Assembly: GCA_034620365.1 (NCBI GenBank)
Contig: JAQGEQ010000272.1
Location: 248,001-312,000, forward strand
From: Pegea sp. RAD2-039
Taxonomy: Eukaryota; Chordata; Thaliacea; Salpida; Salpidae
Length of the DNA: 64,000 nt
Direction: 5' to 3'
This document shows, piece by piece, positions 50,525-62,530 of this stretch. The notes below the pieces were generated by a model. It was not told the origin of the DNA, did not search any database, and saw nothing but the letters and a program-made list of their open reading frames with translations. The translations under genes and the position numbers were made by a program. The first letter of the stretch is position 1. Each line of letters begins with the position of its first letter.

Positions 50525-53500
50525 ATGCTGAAGCTCCTGAAACTTTTCTACTTACTGATTTGTTTTCTGGAAATTCTCCACTATACTGATGCATGGTAAG
50601 TAATGCTGTAAAAAGATTTAAAAAGTTAATTCAGAGTATAAAATGAAATTTCTTGATAGCCTTATATGAATAATTGGTCGAAAAGTAGTAACTAAATTTA
50701 AAGTTAAACTTTGATTTAAAGGAGAAGAAGGAGACGACGACGAAGGTGTGATTCAACCCCTTGTACATGGGTTTGGGGTGCATGTAAATTGGAGAAAATA
50801 TGTTTTCGCCCCGGTCCTCCACATTTTTTCACGACGATTCCATTTCCATGTCCATCAACATCATGCAGTGATGCTACAATGAGACCAGTTGTAACAAAAA
50901 CTCAAGGGAACTGTGGTTCTTGCAACCTTCCAGCTGCTAAATCATGCTCACATCCAGATTGCATACGTAAAAAGTTGTTCCAATACAAAAGTAGAATATT
51001 GAAACGTTTATATTTAAATAAAATCATTTGATTTCAGCATGTCAGTGGAACAGCTGGTCTAGTTGGAGTAAATGCAAAACAACATGTTCGATATCCGAAG
51101 TTTACAGAACAAGAACTAAAAAGGCCTTTGGGTCGAAAGGAACAGATTGCCCAGGAAGCTCAAGGGAAAGTAAAAAGTGTGGACGTGTCTGTTGCCCAGA
51201 AAATTGTGTCTGGGGACCGTGGTCAGTATATGGGCAATGTCCAGTAACATGTGGAAGTGGAAGCCACACTAGATCAAGATCGATTTCAAAACCTGCCAAG
51301 TGTGGAGGGAATCCTTGCACTGGACCAACAAGTCACACAAAACAATGTTCAAGTGGTTGCTGTCCAGTTGACTGTGTATGGGGGCAATGGAGCAGTTACG
51401 ATAAGTGCTCACTTACTTGTGGTTCTGGATCGCAAAAAAGACAAAGAAAAATAACGATAGAAGCTAGCTGTGGTGGAGCTGCATGTGTTGGTCCAAAGAC
51501 GCAAACAAAAAACTGCAACACACAGTGCTGTAGAGAAGATTGTTTATTAAGTGAATGGGGAAATTTTGGTTCTTGTTCAGCAAGTTGTGGCGAAGGAGTA
51601 AGGCTAAGGTCCCGAAATATAATTCGTCCAGCAAAATGTGGAGGACAACCTTGTAGTAGTGATAGGGAAGAAAGTAAACCCTGTAACGAGAGATGTTGCC
51701 CAGTTGACTGTATTTGGGGTGAATGGGGATTGTATGACAGTTGCTCAGTTTCATGTGGTAATGGAGTTCAAGTCAGAAGTAGAAGAAAGACTCAGGAATC
51801 AGAATGTGGAGGTAGTGAATGTTCAGGATCTCCGAATGATTATCTTAATTGCTACAATTGTTGTCCGGTTAACTGTGTGTGGGACAACTGGGTAGTTATT
51901 GATACTTGTTCTGAGTCTTGTGGTGGAGGATTAATAAATCGAAAACGAACCATTAAAACTAAAGAGTCGTGTGGTGGGCAAACATGTTACGGTCCGTCAA
52001 CCGACAAACAATCATGTAATACTCAATGCTGCGCTGTTAACTGCCAATGGACTGAATGGAACAAGTTTGGCTTATGCTCAAAGACATGTGGAAAAGGAAC
52101 AAAATCGAGATCAAGAACAATTGAAGTTGTAGCATCATGCGGAGGAGAAAGCTGTGAAGGTGAATACACAGACTTCACATCCTGTAATGATGGGTGTTGT
52201 CCGGTTGAAATGGTCAAGTTGGACAAGCTATGGAAGCTGTTCTAAAACATGTGGATCAGGACAAGAAAGTAGAAGCAGAAGCATAAAAGTAAAGGCACAA
52301 TGTGGTGGTGCTGTATGTGAAGGAAGTGAAGTTGATACTAGAAGATGCAACACACAGTGCTGTGCTGTTGATTGTCAATGGAGTGAGTGGGGAGATTTTG
52401 AACCATGTTCCGTGTCTTGCGGTAAAGGAAAGAAATCTCGTTCAAGAACTGTTCAGATTGCAGCAAGTTGTGGAGGTGAATTATGTCAAGGGTCATCTAC
52501 AAGTACCTTACCTTGTAATACTCAATGTTGTGCTGTTGACTGTAAATGGACGAATTGGAGTAAATTTGGAAGCTGTTCAAAGTCTTGTGGAAGTGGATTA
52601 CAATCTAGACAGAGGACAATTGCTACGATTGCAAGTTGTGATGGCAAATCATGCCAAGGAGCAAACAACGACACAAGATCTTGTAACACTGAATGTTGTA
52701 AGGTTGATTGTTCTTGGACAGACTGGACTGCATGGCAAGGGTAATTTATTTTATATTTGATTAACAACTATAAGCTTTAATATCAAGTTACACAGATGTA
52801 ATGCAACTTGTGGTACTGGCAAACAAAAACGATTTCGTAAAATCAAAAATGAAGCAAGTTGTGGTGGTGATGTATGTGAGGGAGAACGTGTTCAAATAGC
52901 TAACTGTAATACTCACTGCTGTCCAGGTGAGTTTTTTTTGGTTTGAATACTTATACTAACTGAGTTCACTGAAAGAATTTTGTGGAAAATCTTTTTATCA
53001 TTTATTAATTATTATTTGCAGTAGACATTTAATAAGTTTTTCAACAACCAAATTGTTTTAAAGTGGATTGCCAAGTATCACAATGGAGTTCATGGAGTTC
53101 TTGTACTAAGTCATGTGGAGTTTCAGGATTTACAACAAGAAGTAGAAGTATTTCTCAGCAACAAAGATGCAATGGAAGAACTTGCCCAAATCGTTTTGAA
53201 CAAGTTAAACCATGCAATGTGATTTGCTTTAACAATGGTACACCAGATGCTTCAGCTCAAACTTGCCAATGTTCAAAAGGGTGGAAAGGAGATTGTTGTG
53301 ATGAAGGTGTGTTTAGGAACTTCAAAAATTATAAACAAAATACGATTATAAATATAAAATTAAACACAAAAAATGTTTACTTATAATAACAAATCTAATC
53401 TAGTCTTTTATAAACTCTAAATAACTTTCAGATGTTGATGAATGTGAAAACAATTTAAATAACTGCAATGATGTAGCAACTTGCACAAATCTCATTGGAA

Positions 53501-56500
53501 GTTTTCAATGTTCTTGTAATCAAGGATATTCAGGAAATGGTATCGAATGTATAAGTAAGAAGAGAGAATTTTTGCCTAAATATTTGTTCTTGAACTTTTC
53601 ATTTTGTTCATCTATTATTAATTATCTTTCAAATAAATTATACTATACAATACTAGGAACAAAAACATTTCACTCTCACTATACTTTAGGACTTTTTTGT
53701 TTTTATTTCTTGTCCTTAGCTTTTCATTTCAGTAAAACTTTGATCTTAGTGATATTATCTTAATGTCAAAAATGTTCTTTCTACGCTTCAATATTTTGTT
53801 ATAGTTTAAGATCTCATGTCTTATATTAGTTCATAAGGAACTTAAATGAAGCTTGCAGAGAAAATATCATTTTAAACTGTAATCTTTAAACAACAATAAT
53901 AAATGTAATTATTTGTTTGCATAGAAAATATCATTTTAAACTGTAATCTTTAAACAACAATAATAAATGTAATTATTTGTTTTTGTATTATAGATGATAA
54001 TGAGTGCACAATAAAAACTGACTTGTGTCATGAAGATGCAACTTGTACTGACACATTGGGCAGCTATATTTGCACTTGTGCTAATGGATATCATGGAAAC
54101 GGAACTGTTTGTAAAGGTTAATTTTGAAACTAAGTTTTTGGTAAAATAATCAAATTTATCTATTTTAAAGTTGATCATTTGTAATGGAAGCTTTAGTATA
54201 GTAGTGCAAGTAAAAAATTGTTTTTTTTAACAATTAGACGTTGACGAATGCGGGAACGGTGAACATAATTGTGATGTTAATGCGAAATGCTTCAATGTAA
54301 AAGGACATTATGAATGTTTATGCAAAGAAGGATACAAAGGAGATGGATTTTCGTGTTTTGGTATGTAAAATTATATGTTTAAAGTTTAAGTTACTTGAAC
54401 TTTTTTGCTGTGATGAAACTTACTATCAGTTTGTATTAAATGAACAAAATAGTTTCTCCTTATTTCTTGACACATAGGATTCCATTTAAATGATGATTTT
54501 TAAATTCTTTATGTGTAAGTTAGATAGGAAAAACTTAATCTTAAGGAAATTTATAGGTTTTGTGACTCTTAAAATGTTTAAATCTATCATATTTCCAGTT
54601 TCTATTGTGAAAAAATAATTCGATTATAAACTCATTAATTTTTTTAAACAGAATAATAATAAGTGTTAGTAAAATGAAGTTCGTAGTAAAGTTTTGATAC
54701 AACATTTTTTCTTGCAAAGTAGAAATTTCCCATATTTTTCTAGATATAAATGAATGTGAAGAAAATAAAGATAATTGTAATAGTAAAGCAAAATGTATCA
54801 ACATTGATGGCAGTTTTCAATGTAAATGCTTAAAGGGTTTTACTGGAGATGGTGTCACGTGTTCAGGTGACTGAAAAACTAAATAATGATTACTTTTCAT
54901 TTGCTAAATATTATAAAACTGTTTTAAAAGATATTAACGAGTGTGAAGAAGGAATCAATAATTGTCATTCTGAAGCTGATTGTAATAATGTAGAAGGCAG
55001 TTTTACATGTATATGTAGAAACGGATACAAAGGAAACGGTTCAACTTGTATTGGTTTGTGTTATATATTTTTAAAAGAATGCAACTTCAAATTAATCTAC
55101 TTTTATTCATGCGTAGATCTTGATGAATGTTTATATGAATTAGAAGATTGCAATTTCAATGCTGATTGTATTAATACTATTGGTAGTTACAAATGTAAAT
55201 GTAACTCTGGATACCAAGGAAACGGTTACAATTGTTCAGGTAATTTGATTACTTCAGTCTGATTGAATCTAGACTTTAGAACAATATAAAATTGCTTTTG
55301 ATGACTTTAAGTTTAGCATGATAATAGTTAGTCTTAACAAAGAGAATATGTTTTAAAATCATTAACTATGAAAATAATAAATCATAAAACTTGTGGCAGC
55401 TTATTATGAAATACTTCCTGTTTTGTGTTACTTAAGAATAAGAAAGTGTATTCCAAGTAGGAAGCTGTCATTTTCTAGAAACTAAACTTTTCAGCATCAG
55501 CTTCTTAATCACACTGATTCATCTAGTAGTTTGTTGATTAAGTAGGAAATTCAGCTTAGTGATTTTCCTGTTCAACTGCTCAATGTCACTAAGGATAACT
55601 TTTAATCAAATGAAATTTATAAAGTGCTTTCTTCTCAATCAATGCCTTTTCATTCACTATTTCCTTTCTTTGAACAATAATTAAATATAAAATATAATTT
55701 TTTATGCTTTCATTAAATCCTGAGTCAATAAAAAGAGTTGTCAGTTGCCGTAATTTAGTAGTTATCACTCCTGTCTGACAACGTAGAAGGACTAGAGTAC
55801 TAATCCAGGTGGATATACAATTATGCCAAGAAAAGTTCATAAGAAAGACAACTCAGATAAAAGGGCCTTGTTCGTCTGGTTAATGACAACATATCATAAA
55901 GACACAAAACTCCGAGCTTAAGGCAAGAGTTGGAGCCTAGTAGACAGTTGGTCAATGTACTCAGTTTCGTTCTGGCTGCTCCTGCGACGCCAGCTGATGT
56001 AGCTATATCAGTCTGTCTGTTTCACTGTATACGTTAGTGGCGGGGAGAGTGGAATCCTGCTGCATGCACAACAACTGGATTTCCATAATTTCCTCTCTGT
56101 AATAAAGCATGGCCGCTCTCGGCCGAAGCTGGCTATATCTTTTTTATTAAAAAATAATTACAATTTTACAAATTTAATTTAAGTTACAAATAAAACTTTT
56201 TATAAGTTTATTCTATCAGTGACTTTACTATAGTTGGGATGTACTAATTAATGTTTAGAGAAGAAATCCATTTAAGCTTGTAAAAAACTTACATTTAACC
56301 TTAAGAGCTTTTCTTATGATTTTTTTCATTTTAAACTAAGACATTGATGAATGCGGAAGTGAAACACACGAATGCCATATTGAAGCAATTTGTAATAATA
56401 CAATTGGAGGATATTCATGCACCTGTATTGAGGGATATAAAGGAAATGGAAAAGAGTGCACAAGTAAGTAATTAACTATTTCGCTGAAAACTATTTTCTT

Positions 56501-59500
56501 AAAGTTTTATTCATCTTAAACTTTATTGAGCATTTGTAATATACATACTCATAATCTAACTGGTTTGAAGATTTCTTTTAAAGGACATTTTTTATAAGAT
56601 CTGAATGAATGCCGTCTTAAAATTGATGGTTGTCATCCAAATGCAAAATGTATTGATAATGATGGATCATACGATTGCCTATGTTTTGATGGTTTCACTG
56701 GTGATGGTGTTATATGTGAAGGTAAGTTGTTTTATCAAAACTATAATGAGTAGAAATTACAAAAAAAGTAGAAAGTATATAAACTGAGTGTTTTCTTTTC
56801 GTGTGTATTGTTTAAAACCTGTAAGTTTCAATATGTTTTCTTATTCTCATAAACAGATGTAGACGAATGTAAGTTCGAAGAAAATATTTGTGAATTGCAT
56901 TCAACATGTGTAAATACAATTGGATCATACAAGTGTATATGTAATGATGGTTTCAATAGGAATGAAAGCAAATGCTTAGGTAAACGTTAACACTTATCAA
57001 ATCTAAAATCATTAATTAAGTATAAGATTAATTATAAATGTGAACAGTTAAAACCTACAAAAAATCCTCATAATTTGAAATTATTTGGGAAGAATTAATT
57101 TTGTAGCAGTATACTTTACACTAAAATAAAGACACATTAACAGTATTGGTAAATTTAAACTTTAGTTTAGCGATATCTATATCCAAACACTTTTATCTTG
57201 ACTTCTTCTACTGATTCTTTTAGATAAAGATGAATGTCTGTTGGGAACTGATGACTGTAATATAGACACTACAAAATGTGTCAACAGTTTAGGCTCTTTT
57301 AGATGTCAATGCGTAGAAGGATTTGTAGGAGATGGAATAATCTGTAACAGTTAGTAGCAAGTTGAAATACTTTTATCAAATTTAAAATAAATTCTATCTA
57401 GAGTATTCGATAACTAATTGATTATTGAGAATTACAAATTTAGATGTTTTAACTTAAAGTTCAGAATAAATCCATAGAATAAAGGTTACACTTACAAATA
57501 TTATAAACAGATATTAATGAATGTGAAATGGAAATACATAATTGCAGCAAGTATGCTGAATGTAATGACACATATGGTAGTTATACTTGCACATGTAAAT
57601 CAGGATATAAAGGAGATGGATTAATTTGTACAGGTATATCAAAACATGATATAACACTAATATACAGGTTCTTTTTTAATCCAATTTCTCATGTTTTACA
57701 GATATTAATGAATGTGAAATGAATTTGGATAATTGTCACAATTATGCATCTGAATGTGTGAACTTAGATGGATCATTTAAATGTCAATGTAAAGCTGGTT
57801 ATGGTGGTGATGGATTCAAATGTGAAAGTTAGTTGTTAGAACAAACATTACTACTTGTGTAAACTGATTATTTAATATAGAAAATAATTTGTTTTCCAGA
57901 TATAAATGAATGTGATGAAAATCCTGAAGTTTGGGACTTATGTCATATTGAAGCAGATTGTGAAGATACTGAAGGAAGTTACAGATGTGTTTGTATTGAA
58001 GGCTTTACTGGGAATGGAACTTTTTGTTCAGGTTGCACATAGCAAATTTCAAATGTAAAAGATTTCAAAGGTGTTTTTGTTAGATGTTGATGAATGCATC
58101 GAGGAAAGTCATAATTGTCCAGCAAATTCAGTTTGTGTTAATCATGAAGGATATTTCATATGTGATTGCTTACCTGGGTTTTATGCAAATGGAAGGAGTT
58201 GTGTTGGTAAGATGCTTTCAGTAAATTCATCCTTTCGTTTTTCGTTTGTTTATTGTTTAAATTATGGATTACACACTTTACTGAAGTGATCAATAACTTT
58301 TCAAGTATCTTTCTGAGACCAAATTGTGAATTTATGAATGATTATAGCAGCACTTTTCTCCTAATCTTAACTGATATTCTTGTACTTTTACAATTTAAAT
58401 TTATAGATTTATCAAAAGTGTTCTTTTTTTATTATTCATGCTTTATATAAGACTTCACCATAATCTCTATGTGATGAAAGCTCAAAGTTTGAAACTACAA
58501 ATCAAAGCTAGAACTGTATCTGCCTAGATGGCTACACTGAAGCCAAACTGCAATTGCGACAAAAAGCAGTTCATAAGAAACCCGAGTAAAAGGGCCTTGA
58601 TGATAACAGCGTTTGTACGAGTCGCAAAACTCAGATCTTATAACCGGAGTCGGAGTCTCAGAGGCAGTTTGTTACTGTACTCAGTTTCGTTACTGGCGTA
58701 GCTGCATGTGTCCGTCTGTTACGTTGCATAACATTACTTTCTGTGAAGAGTGGGATCCTGTTGCATGAGCAACAACCATGTGTCCCCAAGACTCTGCCCT
58801 GGCATACATTTGGTAGTTCTCCTCGAGGCCATTTCATGAATGATTTCTTATATTCTATATCTATAAAAGAAACCTTTTACCTCCAAAATACTTCTCTACT
58901 ACAAAAAACTAATATTTTTGTTCAGATAATAATGAATGCTTGTCAATAAACCAACAATGCCACCCGTGGGCAGTATGTAGGAACACACCTGGAAGTTTTG
59001 AATGTGAATGTGATGATGGTTTCTCAGGTGATGGCTTCCATTGTCAAAGTAAGTTACATACTTCTCATCACTTTGTAACATCGTTCCAAATAACTTTATC
59101 AAAAATTTTAAACAGATATAAATGAGTGTAAATCAGAAAGTGAAGTTTGTGCAGAAAATGCTTTCTGTGTTGATAAAAATGGAACTCATAACTGTATTTG
59201 TGAAAAAGGATTCAAAAAAAGTGGTGATGAATGTATAGGTAAGCAAATATATAAATGGAAAACTTTGCTTTTAGTTTTAAAGCTCAATTTTGAAGTCTGT
59301 TTTTGTTTGCTTCATCAAATCTAATTGTGAAATATTACGAACTGAGCACAAATTACTCTTCAAATGTACTAACTCTTCTTCGCTTATCTAGATATTGATG
59401 AATGCACTTATTCTTCTTGTGATGAAGGTTCAAAGTGTGAAAATACAATTGGAAGCTATAATTGTGTTTGTTTAGAGGGCTACACTGGAACTAACTTCAA

Positions 59501-60982
59501 CTGTACAGGTGATTATATTAATCATTTCTAAATCTTTTCTATATTTTATATTAACTACATACAACAAACAGCTAGTTATAAAAAGTTCTTAATAAGATTG
59601 AAACCAATTCTCTAATTATAGACTGTTTACTTTTTCACGTATTTTTTTCATTTTTTACCGGTAGTTTTTTTTAAATCTCTGTAAATGTAGATCTCGACGA
59701 ATGTACCAGCTCAAAGCTCAATGTGGAATGTGGAACAAATGCTGAATGTATCAATATTCCAGGCAGTTATAAATGCCAGTGTATTGAAGGTTATCGTAAA
59801 GTTGGAACTACTTGCTCAGGTGACAATAAAACAAATTCTATTAAATCACTTATTTTACTGGAAACTCATTCTTTAGATATTGATGAATGCAGTGAAAATA
59901 CTGATAATTGTAATAAGAATGCAAAATGTGTGAACTCAATTGGAGGATTTGATTGTCAATGCGTTGAAGGATATTTTGGAAGTGGGAAAGATTGTTCAGG
60001 TGACAACAATATTGTTGAAATACTTTTTCAAACTACTTATGGTGACAACTTGCTCTTCTGCTACAGATATAAATGAATGTGAAAGTAAAGAAACTGATTG
60101 TCATCAATATTCACAATGTATCAATGAAATTGGAAGTTACAGTTGTCAATGTTTTGATGGATTCGCTGGTGATGGGTATAATTGTGAAGGTAAATATTTT
60201 ACTCAAAATAAAAATTATTAAATAGTTGTTATTATCTAAATTAGATTGCATTTAGCTATTATATTTTGATAAGAATTTGACTTAAAACTATTACACAATA
60301 GAAAGCTTATTGACTTGAAACTTATTTCCTAGATATAGATGAATGCTTGGTTCATTCTGATAAATGTCACCAACATGCTTTTTGTTTCAACACAAAAGGA
60401 ACATTTGATTGTCATTGCAATCAAGGATTTGCTGGTGATGGTTATTTCTGTGAAGGTAACTTTTGTTTTATCTGAAGAAATAAACCTCTTATAATAATTT
60501 ATTTTGTGTTTGGTATAAGAGCTGCATACCTTATTATTTGCAGTCGTGTGTTAATAAAATTAAGTAGATAAATGCTTTATATTAAACAAAATTTTTTATT
60601 GCTGTTTACTTTGTATAGTTTTAGTTTGTTGTTAATTCCGAGGATATTTCCGGTGCTTTGGTTTTAGTATTTATGCAGCTTGCGTTTTTATTAAATTAAA
60701 ACTTGAAACAAATCTTAATTATGATAGAAATATCTTTGGTAATTTTAAAATAACTTTAAAACAATCTTTTTGATGAATGTAAACATATAAAGCCAAATCA
60801 ACTACTTATTTTTCTATTTTAAAGTTTTCTGTTATTCAGATATTAATGAATGCGAAGATGAAAGAGTGACTTGCCCTGAAAATTCGGAATGTCGAAACTC
60901 AATTGGAAGTTTCAAGTGTGAATGTTTACCAGGATACTCTGGAGATGGTTTGAACTGCATCAATAATGACTTGAATGCTTGA
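50525..60982 (+). CDS. giant secreted TSP1-EGF protein, copy C (frameshift in TSP1 repeat 8)
   Basis: Exons: 50525-50595 (signal, ends HYTDAW), 50722-50966 (eight Arg, Cys-rich), 51038-52740, 52796-52926, 53064-53306 (TSP1), then EGF 53432-53554, 53994-54116, 54238-54360, 54744-54866, 54931-55053, 55117-55239, 56341-56463, 56599-56721, 56857-56979, 57224-57349, 57511-57633, 57702-57827, 57900-58031, 58084-58206, 58926-59048, 59116-59238, 59392-59508, 59691-59819, 59877-59999, 60067-60189, 60333-60455, 60840-60982. Exon lengths match copy A. A 5-nt deletion (TTGTC) at 52208 changes VDCQW to VEMV and ends the frame at 52245. Apart from it, all exons join to 1,713 codons. The 3' end is clean, stopping after NNDLNA. 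It is either a pseudogene, a variant allele, or affected by a sequence error. Confidence 0.85.
55825..56140. repeat. GC-richer interspersed repeat in copy C, intron 11
   Basis: This is the right-arm partner of 18545-18850 in reverse orientation, ending tcggccgaagctggctatat. It shares internal blocks with 58555-58810. Confidence 0.62.
58460..58560 (+). pseudogene. dead EGF exon inside intron 19 of copy C
   Basis: The sequence gatgaaagctcaaagtttga through gatggctacactgaagccaa aligns with EGF exon 22 (59392-59508) but has stops and no acceptor. It is the partner of 16023-16125. Confidence 0.72.
58555..58810. repeat. GC-richer interspersed repeat in copy C, intron 19
   Basis: This is the right-arm partner of 15735-16020. 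It begins directly at the end of the dead EGF exon. Confidence 0.6.
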
Positions 60983-61334
60983 ATGCTGATGTTTCCACTC
61001 ATATTCAGAAATTTAAATCTCGTATTTGCGATTACTTTCATTTAGGTAACTAAACAGCTTGAAATAAACCGTTTGAATATCATCATTGTAGAGAAACTAA
61101 TATTTGTTTGCATACGACCAGTTTTAACTAATAGAAGTAGTTGCCGAAACTAAACGATGTTATCTTTTTCTTTTAATATGAACCAGACTGTCGAGGTCTC
61201 TTCTTTGCATAACTATTTTTGAAGTACTTATTCTATTCAGAGTTTAGATAAAGTCTATAAATGTCAATGAAGGAAGATAAGTTATTTAGATACAAGAGTT
61301 TTGCTCATAATATATTTTTGTTTAAAGTTTTTTT

Positions 61335-61790
61335 AAATACGTGAGCCAGGTCAAGAAAGTAGAAAAAGAAGCTTAAAAGTAAAAGCACAATGTGGTGGTG
61401 CTGTATGTGAAGGAAGTGATGTTGATACTAGAAGATGCAACACATAGGGTTGTGAAAGTTTGAAGAAGGACCAATAATTGTCATTCTGAAGCTGATTATA
61501 ATAATATGTAAGTTTTACAAAATTTGTTAAAATTTCTGATTTTTTATCGTTAGATTTGGATGAACGCTAAGAGAAAAGTCATAACTTCTTTACCGAATTC
61601 CGTTAAAAAAAAAACTAAGAAAAATAAAAAGTGGTTAAAAAGAAATTTGATCTTTTTATGTGGTGATTAATTTTAATTTTACAATAAGATAAATTGTTTA
61701 ATACTTTAAATTATGAAAAGATTGTTTGAAAAAAGTGGTCGATGTTCTTGTATAGATTTTATCCTAAGACGTAAAAATACTTTTTGTTAA
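61335..61790 (+). pseudogene. mixed TSP1 and EGF exon relics after copy C
   Basis: Positions 61335-61450 are the end of TSP1 repeat 8 ([20 protein letters not shown], then a stop). Positions 61455-61505 are a piece of EGF exon 10 ([12 protein letters not shown]). Positions 61550-61600 are an exon-19-like relic (LDER). Positions 61615-61780 are the flank shared with 46970-47110. All are decayed. Confidence 0.78.
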
Positions 61791-62204
61791 ACTATTTTGT
61801 GATACGTAAACCATTGTGACAACTAACAAGAAGAAGTTGAATATACAGTTGAAAGGTATTTCTTTTAAGTAAATACTAATTAAAGTAAATACGATTAAAG
61901 TATATTTCTTTCAGATATATTTTTTTGAATATTCTTAGCATTATATTTTTTACTCATTTTTTTTAAGTAAATAAAAAATTAATCAATCTACCTGTTTCGT
62001 CTTAATTGTAACTGTTACTGAATTCTTCAAATATATTTGCTGGTTTTGTTTTTATGAAAAGACTTTTGTTCACTTGAATTAATTTAAGAACAAAAAATAA
62101 AGTTACTTTTTGTTGGAGCAAAATTATTTTATGTTAACAGATTAATAAGAATTCAGATTTTTTAGCATTTTCCAAAAACAGTTTTAAAATTAATCGTGTT
62201 GACC
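61791..62204. other. AT-rich non-coding stretch
   Basis: No coding or RNA feature is recognised between the EGF relics and LINE 6. Confidence 0.45.
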
Positions 62205-62530
62205 TTTTTAGCTTGAAATCTAACTATAGATTTGGTTATATTTATATTTCTCTTTTAACACTTCAAAATAGATCAATGCTATCTGATTTCTGCAAAGTTA
62301 TAAGTAACACCATGCATAGTAATATTCCTTTCTACCTGTTAGGAGATTAAGATCCTTCTAACATAGATCTGGCTAATCCTCTTTGTTCAGATGATTCCTC
62401 CAATGAATCTTTTCCTAATTTCACAACTACTAATTCTATAATTCAATGTATTAATGAACCCACTCATTCAAAAGATCACATTTTAGATCTGCTGTTCTGT
62501 AACATTTATTACATTAAACTTATTATATTA
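62205..62530 (+). mobile_element. LINE 6: endonuclease fragment of a different non-LTR subfamily
   Basis: The plus-strand translation reads MLSDFCKVISNTMHSNIPFY, then LLGD, stop, DPSNIDLANP, then IIQCINEPTHSKDHILDLLF. This is the GDFN-to-LDL region of an AP-type LINE endonuclease. It differs clearly from LINEs 3 and 4 (HSKDHILDLLF against a DNTLDFLITSKP-type string), so it is another lineage. One internal stop is present and the RT is absent. Confidence 0.72.

Larger units (their letters stand above)
48190..61450. repeat. right arm of large inverted repeat (carries copy C)
   Basis: This is the reverse complement of 13215-26215 with collinear exons, introns and flanks. Its main extra content is LINE 5 (48655-49190). 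Differences are small indels, a different TSP1 relic end near 49380 and the copy-specific lesions noted for A and C. Confidence 0.88.
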
